Both the position numbers and the translations under genes were made by a program. Below, in pieces: positions 17,037-25,022 of a stretch of 64,000 bases of DNA (positions within the stretch are counted from its first letter, which is position 1; every line of letters begins with the position of its first letter). A model generated the notes under the pieces. It ran no database searches. It had not been told where the DNA came from and saw only the letters and a list, made by a program, of their open reading frames with translations. The stretch lies in contig NZ_FXWM01000001.1 in assembly GCF_900177675.1 (NCBI RefSeq), forward strand, positions 1,621,001-1,685,000, in the 5' to 3' direction. Source of the stretch: Bacillus sp. OV166 (GTDB lineage Bacteria; Bacillota; Bacilli; Bacillales; Cytobacillaceae).

Positions 17037-17572
17037 AGCCTGTCGTCTTTCAGGTGGTTGGTTATCAAAATAGTGGTAAAACCACGATAACAGCCAAACT
17101 AATCGAAGACTTAGTAAAAAAAGGACTTAAAACAGTTACGATTAAGCATCATGGTCATGGAGGCAGGCTTGCAGCCCTGCCGCAGAAAGATACAGAAAAA
17201 CATCTAAATGCAGGTGCACTTGCCTCGATTGTTGAAGGAGATGGAAGTTTAATGTTACAGGCTGACAATTTCTATCCATCACTAGAAGATCAGATCGAGT
17301 TAATGAAATTCTTTCATCCAGATGTAATATTAATCGAAGGTTATAAGTTAAAGTCCTTCCCGAAGTTACTGCTATTAAGAGATGAAAGGGACCTTTCTTT
17401 GTTAGATACCGTAAGTAATGTTTCTGCTATTGTATATTGGAAGGAAGAAATGCAGGAGCAAATCACATCAAGAATCAAAGTGCCCACCTTTCATATCAAC
17501 GATGGAGGTGCATTAATCTGGACTGCGCAAGTACTTCAAGAGTATGTTCATAATATTGATCAAAAAAGTTAA
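17024..17572 (+). CDS. mobB: Molybdopterin-guanine dinucleotide biosynthesis adaptor MobB
   Basis: 182 residues. P-loop GTPase-like protein with Walker A GYQNSGKTT at about residues 13-21, then TIKHHGHGG and LIEGYKL, as expected for MobB, which supports attachment of GMP to the cofactor for enzymes such as nitrate reductase. GTG 17024 lies inside the end of moeA; GTG 17030 is an alternative start. mobA is not in the window. No terminator separates it from the small transcript downstream. Confidence 0.88.
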   Translation: MAVVKPVVFQVVGYQNSGKTTITAKLIEDLVKKGLKTVTIKHHGHGGRLAALPQKDTEKHLNAGALASIVEGDGSLMLQADNFYPSLEDQIELMKFFHPDVILIEGYKLKSFPKLLLLRDERDLSLLDTVSNVSAIVYWKEEMQEQITSRIKVPTFHINDGGALIWTAQVLQEYVHNIDQKS

Positions 17573-17587
17573 TAAAATTGTCAAATC

Positions 17588-17630
17588 TGTTACTTTTATC
17601 ACAGCTTGAAATATGGATATACTCTACAAT
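17588..17630 (+). promoter_or_regulatory. Fnr-type promoter of a small transcript
   Basis: TGTTA-CTTTTA-TCACA (17588-17603) matches the Fnr consensus at 9 of 10 positions and TACAAT (17625-17630) starts 29.5 bp from its centre. Predicted transcription start near 17637. Confidence 0.65.
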
Positions 17631-17647
17631 ACAAATTAGGGGATATA

Positions 17648-17737
17648 ATGTTTGTTAAAATAGAATTATGGGTCTTTAATGGAAATACAGCAATCACTCA
17701 TCAGATAACCGACCTAGAGAAGATTGAAGTTACCTAG
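17648..17737 (+). CDS. Putative 29-residue peptide
   Basis: ATG 17648 to TAG 17735-17737. The peptide starts MFVKIELWVFNGNT and ends DLEKIEVT; it is mixed hydrophobic/acidic, with no transmembrane helix and no family I recognise. TAGGGGATATA gives an acceptable ribosome binding site. It is the only frame in the predicted Fnr-dependent transcript. It could also be a decayed remnant of a longer gene. Confidence 0.4.
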   Translation: MFVKIELWVFNGNTAITHQITDLEKIEVT

Positions 17738-17791
17738 TAGATGATATAGATTTGATGTACTTCCATTTTAACCTAAACAAATTTGTCACAA

Positions 17792-17816
17792 AAAGAAGGC
17801 GGAGTCCTTCTTTTTT
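17792..17816 (+). terminator. Terminator of the small transcript
   Basis: AAAGAAGG and CCTTCTTT pair over CGGAGT, followed by T residues; it also insulates the next Fnr promoter. Confidence 0.8.
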
Positions 17817-17826
17817 ACTGTAATTA

Positions 17827-17869
17827 TGTGATGTGTTTCACTTATTTTTCCGCTTAGCTGGCTTATATT
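17827..17869 (+). promoter_or_regulatory. Fnr-type class II promoter of ywiC
   Basis: TGTGA-TGTGTT-TCACT (17827-17842) matches at 9 of 10 positions; TATATT (17864-17869) starts 29.5 bp from its centre. Predicted start near 17876, just before the ywiC ribosome binding site. Confidence 0.75.
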
Positions 17870-17899
17870 TAGGTTAGTCAAGGAAGAGGAGTGAAAATG

Positions 17900-18621
17900 A
17901 TGAAGTTATTTTTACCGAAACAACATGGTGCATGGGCAATGCTAATCATCCCTTTTTGGCTTGGTGTCATTGAAGGAGGGTTTATGTGGAAGCATGTCCC
18001 ATTTTTCTTTGGATGGCTCCTATTATACTTGGCGACCTATCCGATGCTTCTTTTATTTAAAAAGAAAAAACTTCAGTTTTATACTAAATTGTATATATGA
18101 TTCCATCCCTATTACTTTTACTTATTCCTCTTTTGGAAAGACCAACGATTTTTTATTTTGGTCTACTAATGATTCCGTTTTTTATAATAAATGCTTACTT
18201 TACTTCCAAAAATCAAGACCGTGCTTCTATGAATGACATCTCTGCTATTTTTGCCTTTTCAATTGCTGGATTAGCAAGCAGTTATTTAGGACACGGTGTT
18301 ATGAACATAGAGACACTTGTTTTCGCCTTTGTAACTTCGGTCCTGTTTTTTGTGGGCTGTACTTTTTATGTCAAAACAATGATTAGGGAGAAGAAGAATA
18401 CCCAATTTAAATGGATTTCATGGATTTACCATTTTCTTTTAGTGGCAGTGTGGTTCGGAGTTGGCTTTTGGATCGTTGCAATAGCATTTATCCCAAGTCT
18501 TCTGAGAGCTATTATATTTTATGGGAAACCACTATCGCCAAAACAAATTGGCATTTACGAAATAATAAATTCAGCTATATTCTTTACGATCATGGTGATT
18601 CAAATAATCTTATTAAAATAA
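17900..18621 (+). pseudogene. ywiC: ywiC-like membrane protein gene, frameshifted
   Basis: Two adjacent frames together make one YwiC-family membrane protein. The first (ATG 17900, or 17897, to TGA 18098-18100) begins MKLFLPKQHGAWAM, the family hallmark, and ends in KLQFYTKLYI. The second continues from 18097 (MIPSLLLLLIPLLERP...) to 18621 with several more transmembrane helices. The switch falls in GTATATATGA: removing one TA unit restores a single frame reading YTKLYMIPSLL. In B. subtilis ywiC lies in the fnr/nar region. It could be a real inactivation, slippage variation, or an assembly error; the ATGA overlap would also allow two coupled half-proteins. An Fnr promoter precedes it. Confidence 0.75.
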
Positions 18622-18623
18622 GA

Positions 18624-18694
18624 GCTATGTTACACTTGGCTGATTTCCGCTCCAATCAACATGTGCCAAAATCAGCAATGAGCTTTAACATAGC
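18624..18694 (+). repeat. Dispersed palindromic repeat, family B, copy 1
   Basis: Terminal arms GCTATGTTA and TAACATAGC enclose GGCTGATTTCCGCTCCAATCA and AAAATCAGC, which also pair. Related to 26224-26314 (opposite strand) and 51951-52014. Confidence 0.65.
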
Positions 18695-18702
18695 CATTAA
18701 AA

Positions 18703-18737
18703 TAAAAAAATCGGTCGATATGACCGATTTTTTTTGC
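18703..18737. terminator. Bidirectional terminator between ywiC and fnr paralog 2
   Basis: AAATCGGTC and GACCGATTT pair over GATAT, with A and T runs on either side. Confidence 0.85.
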
Positions 18738-18767
18738 TTTATTTTAAGTTGTTTGCCAGCAGCAATT

Positions 18768-19460
18768 CTAATCAACTTTACAGATTTCGGTTGGACAATC
18801 TTCACAATCAATTTCTCGTTTTAAATACTCTAAATCATGAATAGTAATTGTTCCTTTATCTATTGACAGGATACCAGCCTTACGTAAATCACTCAACAAG
18901 CGATTTACTACTTCTCTTGATGTACCACAAAAATTGGCTAACTCTTGATTGGTTAGTGGTAATTCAATTAATATTCCTTTATTGGTTTTAATTCCATAAC
19001 TATTGGTAATTCGAATAAGTGTGGAATAAAGAGCCCCTTTTTTTCCATGAAGAACCAAATCACGAAACTTGGTTTGTGTTTTTCGATATTGCTGACTCAT
19101 CCACTTTATGAATTCAAATGAGAGTGCCAGATTTTGTGAGAGTTTTTCTTCAAGCGTGTCTTTCATAATAACGGCTACTTCACCACTCTCGACAACACGT
19201 GCACTTAATAAATATCTTGAAGAAGGGGAAAATAAGTTTAATTCACCAACAAAATCACCATGCGAGCACATTCTTAACGTAAGTTCTCTTCCATCAGGGA
19301 TGATCTTGCTGATTTGAAGTATGCCACTTTGAACAATATACAATTCATCGGCTACAGATCCTTCTTGAAATAAAAAGGTACCTTTTTCAACTTTTTTTAT
19401 ATGGTGAACGGTATCTAAAAGATGGGACAGTGTTACCGGCATTTCTTTTACTGACTGCAT
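18768..19460 (-). CDS. Fnr-type Crp family transcription regulator, paralog 2
   Basis: 230 residues, clearly paralogous along the whole length to the protein at 12478-13176 (shared KTQTKFRDLVL, LPLTNQELANFCGTSRE). It has the same beta barrel (FQEGSVADELYIVQSGILQISK), the Crp winged helix with VVNRLLSDLRK, and a C-terminal C-x2-C-x4-C (CEDCPTEIC) for a [4Fe-4S] cluster. I chose ATG 19460 because AAAGGTGG is eight bases upstream; longer starts at 19466 or 19499 are possible. Recognition-helix differences (RESTNRIL versus REVVNRLL) could mean different DNA or regulator preferences. Which copy is the functional counterpart of B. subtilis fnr cannot be decided here. Confidence 0.82.
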   Translation of the reverse strand: MQSVKEMPVTLSHLLDTVHHIKKVEKGTFLFQEGSVADELYIVQSGILQISKIIPDGRELTLRMCSHGDFVGELNLFSPSSRYLLSARVVESGEVAVIMKDTLEEKLSQNLALSFEFIKWMSQQYRKTQTKFRDLVLHGKKGALYSTLIRITNSYGIKTNKGILIELPLTNQELANFCGTSREVVNRLLSDLRKAGILSIDKGTITIHDLEYLKREIDCEDCPTEICKVD

Positions 19461-19739
19461 ACTCATAACCACCTTTAAAGGTACGAATTCAATGCTCATT
19501 TGATTTTAAAAAATGACAGTCAAGGTTAAATTTGCTAGATAATACTATAATTATATTGTTAACAAAGAATAATTAGCAACAAATGTGCGATAAGTTCATA
19601 CAATCGTCAAAAATTTGTTTAATCTTTACGTATTTCTTCGGAAATAATGTCGACTCATAAGATAATTTGCAAGAAATTCCAATAATGACAACCCGTTAAA
19701 GGGTAATAATAAGGAATGTGAAGCAAAGGAGGGAAAAGA

Positions 19740-19919
19740 ATGGGCCAAAATCGTCAGTTTAAGTCAGGGAGTAAAGCCCCAAATAATGGTGTTTATATTG
19801 AAGTTGGAGATACTGGAAGCAATGTTAATAATCCCAAAAAAATAAGGCTAAAAGCAGGAGATGCATTTCCTGAGACTTCAAATGATGAACGTGTTTGGAC
19901 ATATCAGCGGAAACCATGA
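19740..19919 (+). CDS. yjzC: YjzC family small protein
   Basis: 59 residues, starting MGQNRQFKSGSKAPNNGVYI, with GDTGSNV, IRLKAGDAFPET and ending VWTYQRKP, matching the YjzC family I recall from Bacillus, where it precedes yjzD. GGAGGGAAAAGA precedes the ATG. Function unknown; the beta-rich pattern KAGDAFPE recalls small toprim-free hydrophilic domains but nothing firmer. It is followed by a terminator and then clpB. Confidence 0.85.
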   Translation: MGQNRQFKSGSKAPNNGVYIEVGDTGSNVNNPKKIRLKAGDAFPETSNDERVWTYQRKP

Positions 19920-19922
19920 ATA

Positions 19923-19958
19923 AATAAGAAAAAGGTCATCCATGGGGTGGCTTTTTCT
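19923..19958 (+). terminator. Terminator after yjzC
   Basis: AAAAAGGTCATCC pairs with GGTGGCTTTTT (imperfect) over ATGG, then T-rich sequence. Confidence 0.7.
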
Positions 19959-20015
19959 TTTGCCTGAACCTAGGCGTCTGTAGGCAATTTTTGCCGATAT
20001 TCTTCTTTGCAAAAA

Positions 20016-20070
20016 TTTACTTTTTATATAGGAAGTTTTATAATAAAAGAAAAGGTCAGAATTGGTCAAA
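20016..20070 (+). promoter_or_regulatory. clpB promoter with CtsR operator
   Basis: TTTACT (20016-20021), a 17-base spacer and TATAAT (20039-20044) form a sigma-A promoter. GGTCAGA-ATT-GGTCAAA (20054-20070) matches the CtsR heptad direct repeat (RGTCAAA-N3-RGTCAAA) with one mismatch in a heptad, over the transcription start and before the ribosome binding site. Heat-shock derepression of clpB by CtsR is the expected outcome. Confidence 0.8.
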
Positions 20071-20086
20071 GAGGGTGTGGTAAAAA

Positions 20087-22681
20087 ATGGACATGAATCG
20101 AATGACTGAAAGGTTACAAAAGGGGCTAATGGATGCTCAGTCGCTGGCTATCAAAAAAAATCATCAAGAGATTGATGAACCCCATTTGTTTTTATGTTTA
20201 ATGGACCAAGAAGATAGTCTCATTTCTTCTATATTAGAAAAGTCAGGTATCCCTCCCGAAAAAATTAGAAAGAACCTTAATGAGGCTCTTGCTAAAAAAC
20301 CAGAGGTTACAGGAAGTGGGGTTGAACAAGGAAAACTTTATATCACAGCCAAGCTGCAAAAACTTTTTGTCAGTGCCGAGGAGTTTGCCAAAAAGTTTTC
20401 TGATGAGTATTTATCAGTTGAACATATTCTGTTAGCTGCAGTATACGCGAAGGATTCAGAAATGAGAAGGCTTTTACAAAACGTTGGAATTCAACCAGAC
20501 AAAGTTTTGCAAGCAATTAAAGAAATTAGGGGGAACCAAAGAGTGACATCACAAAATCCAGAAGCAGGATACGAAGCACTAAAAAAATATGGACGGGATC
20601 TTGTTGCTGAGGTTAAAGAAGGAAAAATGGATCCAGTTATTGGCCGTGATTCTGAAATCCGCAATGTAATTCGGATATTATCAAGGAAAACAAAGAATAA
20701 TCCTGTTTTAATCGGTGAACCTGGTGTAGGGAAAACCGCTATTGTGGAAGGGTTGGCACAAAGGATAGTTAGGAAGGATGTACCGGAAGGACTTAAGGAT
20801 AAAACAATTTTCTCATTGGATATGAGTGCGTTAATTGCTGGAGCCAAATTTAGAGGTGAGTTTGAAGAAAGATTGAAAGCAGTCCTAAATGAAATCAAAA
20901 AAAGTGAAGGACGAATATTGTTATTTATTGATGAAATTCACACGATAGTAGGAGCCGGTAAGACGGAAGGCGCGATGGATGCAGGCAATATGTTAAAACC
21001 AATGCTTGCCCGTGGTGAACTTCATTGTATTGGAGCAACTACTCTAGATGAGCACCGAAAATATATCGAAAAGGATCCAGCGCTTGAACGTAGATTTCAG
21101 CAGGTACTGGTCCAAGAACCAAACGTTGAAGATACCATTTCAATCTTAAGAGGGCTAAAAGAACGATATGAAGTGCATCACGGTGTTAAAATTCATGACC
21201 ATGCCTTGGTTGCTGCCGCCACATTATCTGATCGTTATATCACCGATCGTTTTTTGCCTGATAAAGCAATTGATCTAGTCGATGAGGCTTGTGCTTTAAT
21301 ACGTACTGAAATAGATTCAATGCCTACCGAATTAGATGAAGTAACACGCAGGGTAATGCAATTGGAAATTGAAGAAGCTGCCTTAAGTAAAGAGGTTGAT
21401 GACGGAAGCAAGTTGAGGCTGGAGGCTCTCCTAAAAGAACTAGCTGATTTAAAAGAAACAGCCAATGAAATGAAGGCAAAATGGCTTCAAGAGAAACAAA
21501 GTATACAGAAATTGCAGGAGAAAAGGGAACAACTGGAAAAACTTCGCAGGGAGCTGCAACAAGCTGAAGATAAATACGATTTAAACCGAGCGGCAGAGCT
21601 TCGCCACGGTCAAATTCCGTTAGCAGAAAAAGAGCTAAAGGAACTCGAAAGGGCAACTGCTAAGGACGAACGTATACTTCGTGAAGAAGTGACTGGAGAA
21701 GAAATCTCCAATATCGTATCAAGATGGACAGGAATACCTCTTTCTAAACTAGTAGAAGGGGAGAGAGAAAAGCTGTTAAAATTGGAATCCATCCTACACG
21801 AAAGAGTCATCGGTCAGAATGAGGCAGTAAATTTGGTGGCAGATGCAGTACTCAGGGCTCGTGCTGGAATTAAGGATCCTAAGCGACCAATTGGATCGTT
21901 TTTATTTTTAGGCCCGACAGGTGTTGGGAAAACGGAGCTTGCGAAAGCATTGGCCGAGTCTTTATTCGACAGTGAGGAACATATTATACGTATCGATATG
22001 TCTGAATATATGGAGAAGCATGCTGTTTCCCGCCTAATTGGAGCCCCTCCAGGCTATATTGGCTATGAAGAAGGAGGACAGTTGACGGAAGCAGTAAGGA
22101 GAAGACCATACTCTGTTGTTTTAATGGATGAAATTGAAAAAGCTCATCCTGAGGTATTTAACATTCTCTTACAAGCGCTTGATGACGGAAGAATTACTGA
22201 CTCAAAAGGGCGTGTCGTTGACTTTAAAAATACAGTTATTATTATGACTTCTAATATTGGCTCACATTTTTTACTAGAACGAAGTGAAACCGAGGTTGAA
22301 ATCTCTGAAGCGGTAAGGGAGAAAGTGATGAGTCAATTACGGGGACATTTCCGTCCTGAGTTTTTAAATCGAATTGATGAAACGATCCTCTTTAAGCCGC
22401 TATCATTGGACGAAATTAAGAATATCGTTGTCAAAATGATGAAAGAACTTCAAAATCGGTTAAAGCATCAACAAATTGATATAATCATTAATGAGGAAGC
22501 AAAAGAATTCATTGCCGTAAATGGATTTGATCCAATTTATGGGGCAAGGCCTTTAAAACGATTTATTCAAAGAAACATTGAAACCAAGCTAGCCCGTGAA
22601 ATAATCGCTGGCAAGTTACATGATCAGTCAAGAGTGGAAATAAATATTAACGACGGTCAAATTACTTTATCGGTTTATTAA
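20087..22681 (+). CDS. clpB: ATP-dependent disaggregase ClpB
   Basis: 864 residues. Hexameric AAA+ chaperone that pulls polypeptides out of aggregates with DnaK. An N-terminal Clp repeat domain (about 1-145) is followed by nucleotide-binding domain 1 with Walker A GEPGVGKT (210-217), a long charged coiled-coil middle domain (about 410-530, rich in Glu/Lys/Leu heptads), and nucleotide-binding domain 2 with GPTGVGKT (609-616) and the sensor-rich C-terminus [15 protein letters not shown]. The long middle domain and lack of an IGF/IGL ClpP loop identify ClpB rather than ClpC/E. B. subtilis lacks clpB, so its presence separates this organism. CtsR site upstream. Confidence 0.95.
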   Translation: MDMNRMTERLQKGLMDAQSLAIKKNHQEIDEPHLFLCLMDQEDSLISSILEKSGIPPEKIRKNLNEALAKKPEVTGSGVEQGKLYITAKLQKLFVSAEEFAKKFSDEYLSVEHILLAAVYAKDSEMRRLLQNVGIQPDKVLQAIKEIRGNQRVTSQNPEAGYEALKKYGRDLVAEVKEGKMDPVIGRDSEIRNVIRILSRKTKNNPVLIGEPGVGKTAIVEGLAQRIVRKDVPEGLKDKTIFSLDMSALIAGAKFRGEFEERLKAVLNEIKKSEGRILLFIDEIHTIVGAGKTEGAMDAGNMLKPMLARGELHCIGATTLDEHRKYIEKDPALERRFQQVLVQEPNVEDTISILRGLKERYEVHHGVKIHDHALVAAATLSDRYITDRFLPDKAIDLVDEACALIRTEIDSMPTELDEVTRRVMQLEIEEAALSKEVDDGSKLRLEALLKELADLKETANEMKAKWLQEKQSIQKLQEKREQLEKLRRELQQAEDKYDLNRAAELRHGQIPLAEKELKELERATAKDERILREEVTGEEISNIVSRWTGIPLSKLVEGEREKLLKLESILHERVIGQNEAVNLVADAVLRARAGIKDPKRPIGSFLFLGPTGVGKTELAKALAESLFDSEEHIIRIDMSEYMEKHAVSRLIGAPPGYIGYEEGGQLTEAVRRRPYSVVLMDEIEKAHPEVFNILLQALDDGRITDSKGRVVDFKNTVIIMTSNIGSHFLLERSETEVEISEAVREKVMSQLRGHFRPEFLNRIDETILFKPLSLDEIKNIVVKMMKELQNRLKHQQIDIIINEEAKEFIAVNGFDPIYGARPLKRFIQRNIETKLAREIIAGKLHDQSRVEININDGQITLSVY

Positions 22682-22689
22682 ATTCCTAT

Positions 22690-22731
22690 AGAAAAAAAGG
22701 TCATCCATTTGATAGGATGACCTTTTTCTTA
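22690..22731. terminator. Bidirectional terminator between clpB and yjzD
   Basis: AAAAAGGTCATCC and GGATGACCTTTTT form a perfect stem over ATTTGATA with A and T runs. Confidence 0.9.
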
Positions 22732-22914
22732 ATGTTTTGTCGCAGGCTCGTTAGGAATTATTGCAGCAGCAATGTAAATCAAAATCGTTACCCCAACTGA
22801 AGCAATAGCAGCAGGCATAAATTCATATTTAGCACCTGCAGTCATTGCACTTACTACATATGTAAGCATTTGCACTAAAAGAAATGACCAGAAAAAGGTC
22901 CAAAAAAATCGCAC
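22729..22914 (-). CDS. yjzD: DUF2929 family membrane protein
   Basis: 61 residues with two transmembrane helices (about 3-24 and 33-54) and a short polar tail NEPATKH. This fits the YjzD/DUF2929 family, which lies next to yjzC in B. subtilis. The start ATG at 22914 follows AGAGGTGAAAAATAGT. Function unknown. Confidence 0.8.
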   Translation of the reverse strand: MRFFWTFFWSFLLVQMLTYVVSAMTAGAKYEFMPAAIASVGVTILIYIAAAIIPNEPATKH

Positions 22915-23156
22915 TATTTTTCACCTCTAACCTATTTTACATCTTAATTTATATTATCATATGATTCTGAAATGATAAAGTGAAACTTACACCAGTGGTA
23001 AGTAATACCATTCAGGCTTTTCCGAGCATTTTCCATTTTTAAATGGGTGGCCACTGATTTTCCAGATGAGCTTAATAAAAATAGGCTAACCCCCCTTTCA
23101 TCTTTAATAAGACGGCATACAATACTGTGAGGAAATATGTAAAAGGAGATTTATCT

Positions 23157-23879
23157 ATGGAGAATCGTAATTTTCAGATGGATACCCAATGGAATATTAT
23201 TCACTACCCTGAAAAGCCTACCGGATTTGGGATCTTAATAATTGGAGATGAAAGACATTTTGTCGATGAAAGTAAATGCTTTTGGACACAAAATGAAGGA
23301 AGGTTAGCCATTGTTAACCAGCTCAAAGAAAAAGGGTATACCATTTTTTCCTCAAATCTATATGGGCGAAACTGGGGGAGCAATAATGCAGTTGAGCTTG
23401 CCGAGAGGTTATACCAGCATGTGATAAGAAGTGAAATACTTAATAACAAAATCCATATCTTAGCCGAAGGTATGGGGGCACTGGTTGCCATAAGTTTAAT
23501 GGAGAAAATGAAAGGGCGGATACGGTCAATTATTCTGCTCAATCCCATTATTTCCTTGAAAAACTATCTTGAACAAGAAAAGGAACATAAATTCTTTTAT
23601 AAAAAGTTAATGAGGGAATTAGTAGCAGCGCATCAAATGGACCAACAAGTACTCGAAAACCATATTTTTAGTATGGATGATAAAATAAATCTTCAATTTG
23701 GATGTCCAGTTAAAATTATTCATGTCCTGTCAGGGGGGAAATCGTATAACCAATCTAAAGTGTATCCTCAAATAATCAGTAATTCAGAAATAAACCCTAC
23801 TTTCATTCTTCCTGAAAAAAAACAACAGCTTGGCCAAATGATGTTAAAGTTTTTCAACAAACATGAAACGATCCTCTAG
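23157..23879 (+). CDS. yjaU: YjaU-like alpha/beta-hydrolase-fold protein, nucleophile absent
   Basis: 240 residues, placed as yjaU by synteny (yjzD, yjaU, yjaV, med). The central LAEGMGALVA (about 102-111) aligns with the nucleophile elbow GHSMGG of alpha/beta hydrolases, but the Ser position is Gly105, so hydrolase activity of the usual kind is unlikely. AAAAGGAGATTTATCT before ATG 23157 fixes the start over a longer frame from 23127. It precedes yjaV, 84 bases on. Confidence 0.68.
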   Translation: MENRNFQMDTQWNIIHYPEKPTGFGILIIGDERHFVDESKCFWTQNEGRLAIVNQLKEKGYTIFSSNLYGRNWGSNNAVELAERLYQHVIRSEILNNKIHILAEGMGALVAISLMEKMKGRIRSIILLNPIISLKNYLEQEKEHKFFYKKLMRELVAAHQMDQQVLENHIFSMDDKINLQFGCPVKIIHVLSGGKSYNQSKVYPQIISNSEINPTFILPEKKQQLGQMMLKFFNKHETIL

Positions 23880-23963
23880 GCTAGGCTGGTCCTCCCCAAA
23901 AAGAAATAATTCCTTAGCGATACGCATAGGATTCATTAAGGTAAGTATGGGGAGGAATAATTT

Positions 23964-24803
23964 ATGGACAAGGCAATTATATTTGGGATGTTTGACTTTG
24001 TTGGTTTTCATGTTGGCAAAAACCTGCTGAATAAGGGAATAGAGGTCATTGGCGTTCATATAGATGAGTTTGATAATTTAGATTTTCTTGATGAAAAAAG
24101 ACTTGAAGTTGGTCGAAATGCAAACTTTCTGGAAAAATCGTTATTCGATTTGGAGAATAGTCCTAGAGAAGACATAAGTAATACAAGGCTTATATTTTCG
24201 ATATATGATTTATTTATGCTTAAAAAGGAACAAATTTTACAAAATGAAGAGGTAACAAAGCCGATAATTCAGTATATAGAGGACAATAACAAAAATGCGA
24301 ATATCGTTTTTATTCTTCCAATTCAAATGCTTACCAGAACATTTAGGGGAAAAGAAATTGAGGGATTCCTAAGTAAGATAAACGGATTAGTAAAGAATAC
24401 ACAGATATTGTATTTACCTGCTATTTATGGTCCATGGCAGCCGTCAGCTTTTTTGTTTCAACAAGCTATTGTTTCCAAATTTAAAAAGACAGATATAACT
24501 CATGAAGAACGGGAATGGACAAACGATGTCATTTTTGTTGATGATGCCATAGAATCAATCTTAGAAATCATAGAGAAAGCAAAACCTGGCAGTTATTTGA
24601 TTGAAAGTGGAAGTGATGACCAATGGATCAGATGTGCTTCTTACCTAAAAATCGATGAAAGTCAGGCTCGGTTAAGTAACTTATCATCAATACAAGATGA
24701 TCTTCCAGTATTAAAAGTAACAGTAAGAAAGGTTACCCCAATTTCAGCTTCTATCCTGGCACAAATGGAACATGTGAAGCGATTGTATGATAATCGTTTA
24801 TAA
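23964..24803 (+). CDS. yjaV: NAD-dependent epimerase-like protein
   Basis: 279 residues with an extended-SDR outline: N-terminal AIIFGMFDFVGFHVGKNLL in place of the GxxGxxG dinucleotide loop, and LPAIYGPWQP matching the conserved R/P-x-x-x-YGP region. The YxxxK catalytic pair is not apparent (RTFRGKEIEGFLSK stands there), so it may not be an active epimerase. Synteny with med and yjaU supports yjaV. Ribosome binding site GGGGAGGAATAATTT. Confidence 0.68.
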   Translation: MDKAIIFGMFDFVGFHVGKNLLNKGIEVIGVHIDEFDNLDFLDEKRLEVGRNANFLEKSLFDLENSPREDISNTRLIFSIYDLFMLKKEQILQNEEVTKPIIQYIEDNNKNANIVFILPIQMLTRTFRGKEIEGFLSKINGLVKNTQILYLPAIYGPWQPSAFLFQQAIVSKFKKTDITHEEREWTNDVIFVDDAIESILEIIEKAKPGSYLIESGSDDQWIRCASYLKIDESQARLSNLSSIQDDLPVLKVTVRKVTPISASILAQMEHVKRLYDNRL

Positions 24804-25022
24804 GGCACTTGGCATACTGTTTGAAAGAATCATGAAATATATGACCATAAAAAAAAGATCCAGATGTGTTGTGGTGTTAAAATTGTCTTTTCATTTATTT
24901 GTTGAAAGGTTAGAATAAAATTGGAAAAAGCAGTCATAGAATTATTTTCCTTTGTTCTATAAATTAATAATGTAAAGGAAACGTGTTATAGAAATGGCAA
25001 CAGTACAAAGGAGATGCATGAA

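Larger units (their letters stand above)
17637..17816 (+). ncRNA. Predicted Fnr-controlled short transcript
   Basis: A unit of about 180 bases bounded by an Fnr-type promoter and a terminator (arms AAAGAAGG and CCTTCTTT at 17792-17813, then T residues). It carries a 29-codon frame with a ribosome binding site, so it may be an mRNA for a micropeptide, a regulatory RNA, or both. The span and ends are inferred from promoter and terminator motifs. It fills most of the gene-free stretch 17573-17890. Confidence 0.5.

Noticed and set aside
17961..18236. 91-codon frame in the third phase across the ywiC break
   Set aside because: It does not encode YwiC-like sequence; the other two frames together do.
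19584..19599. TGTGC-GATAAG-TTCAT before fnr paralog 2 as an autoregulatory Fnr site
   Set aside because: Only about 7 of 10 positions match and the sequence at the expected -10 position (TTAACA) is poor.
20491..20898. 135-codon open frame antisense to clpB
   Set aside because: Shadow of a highly conserved chaperone region; no domain, no start signal.
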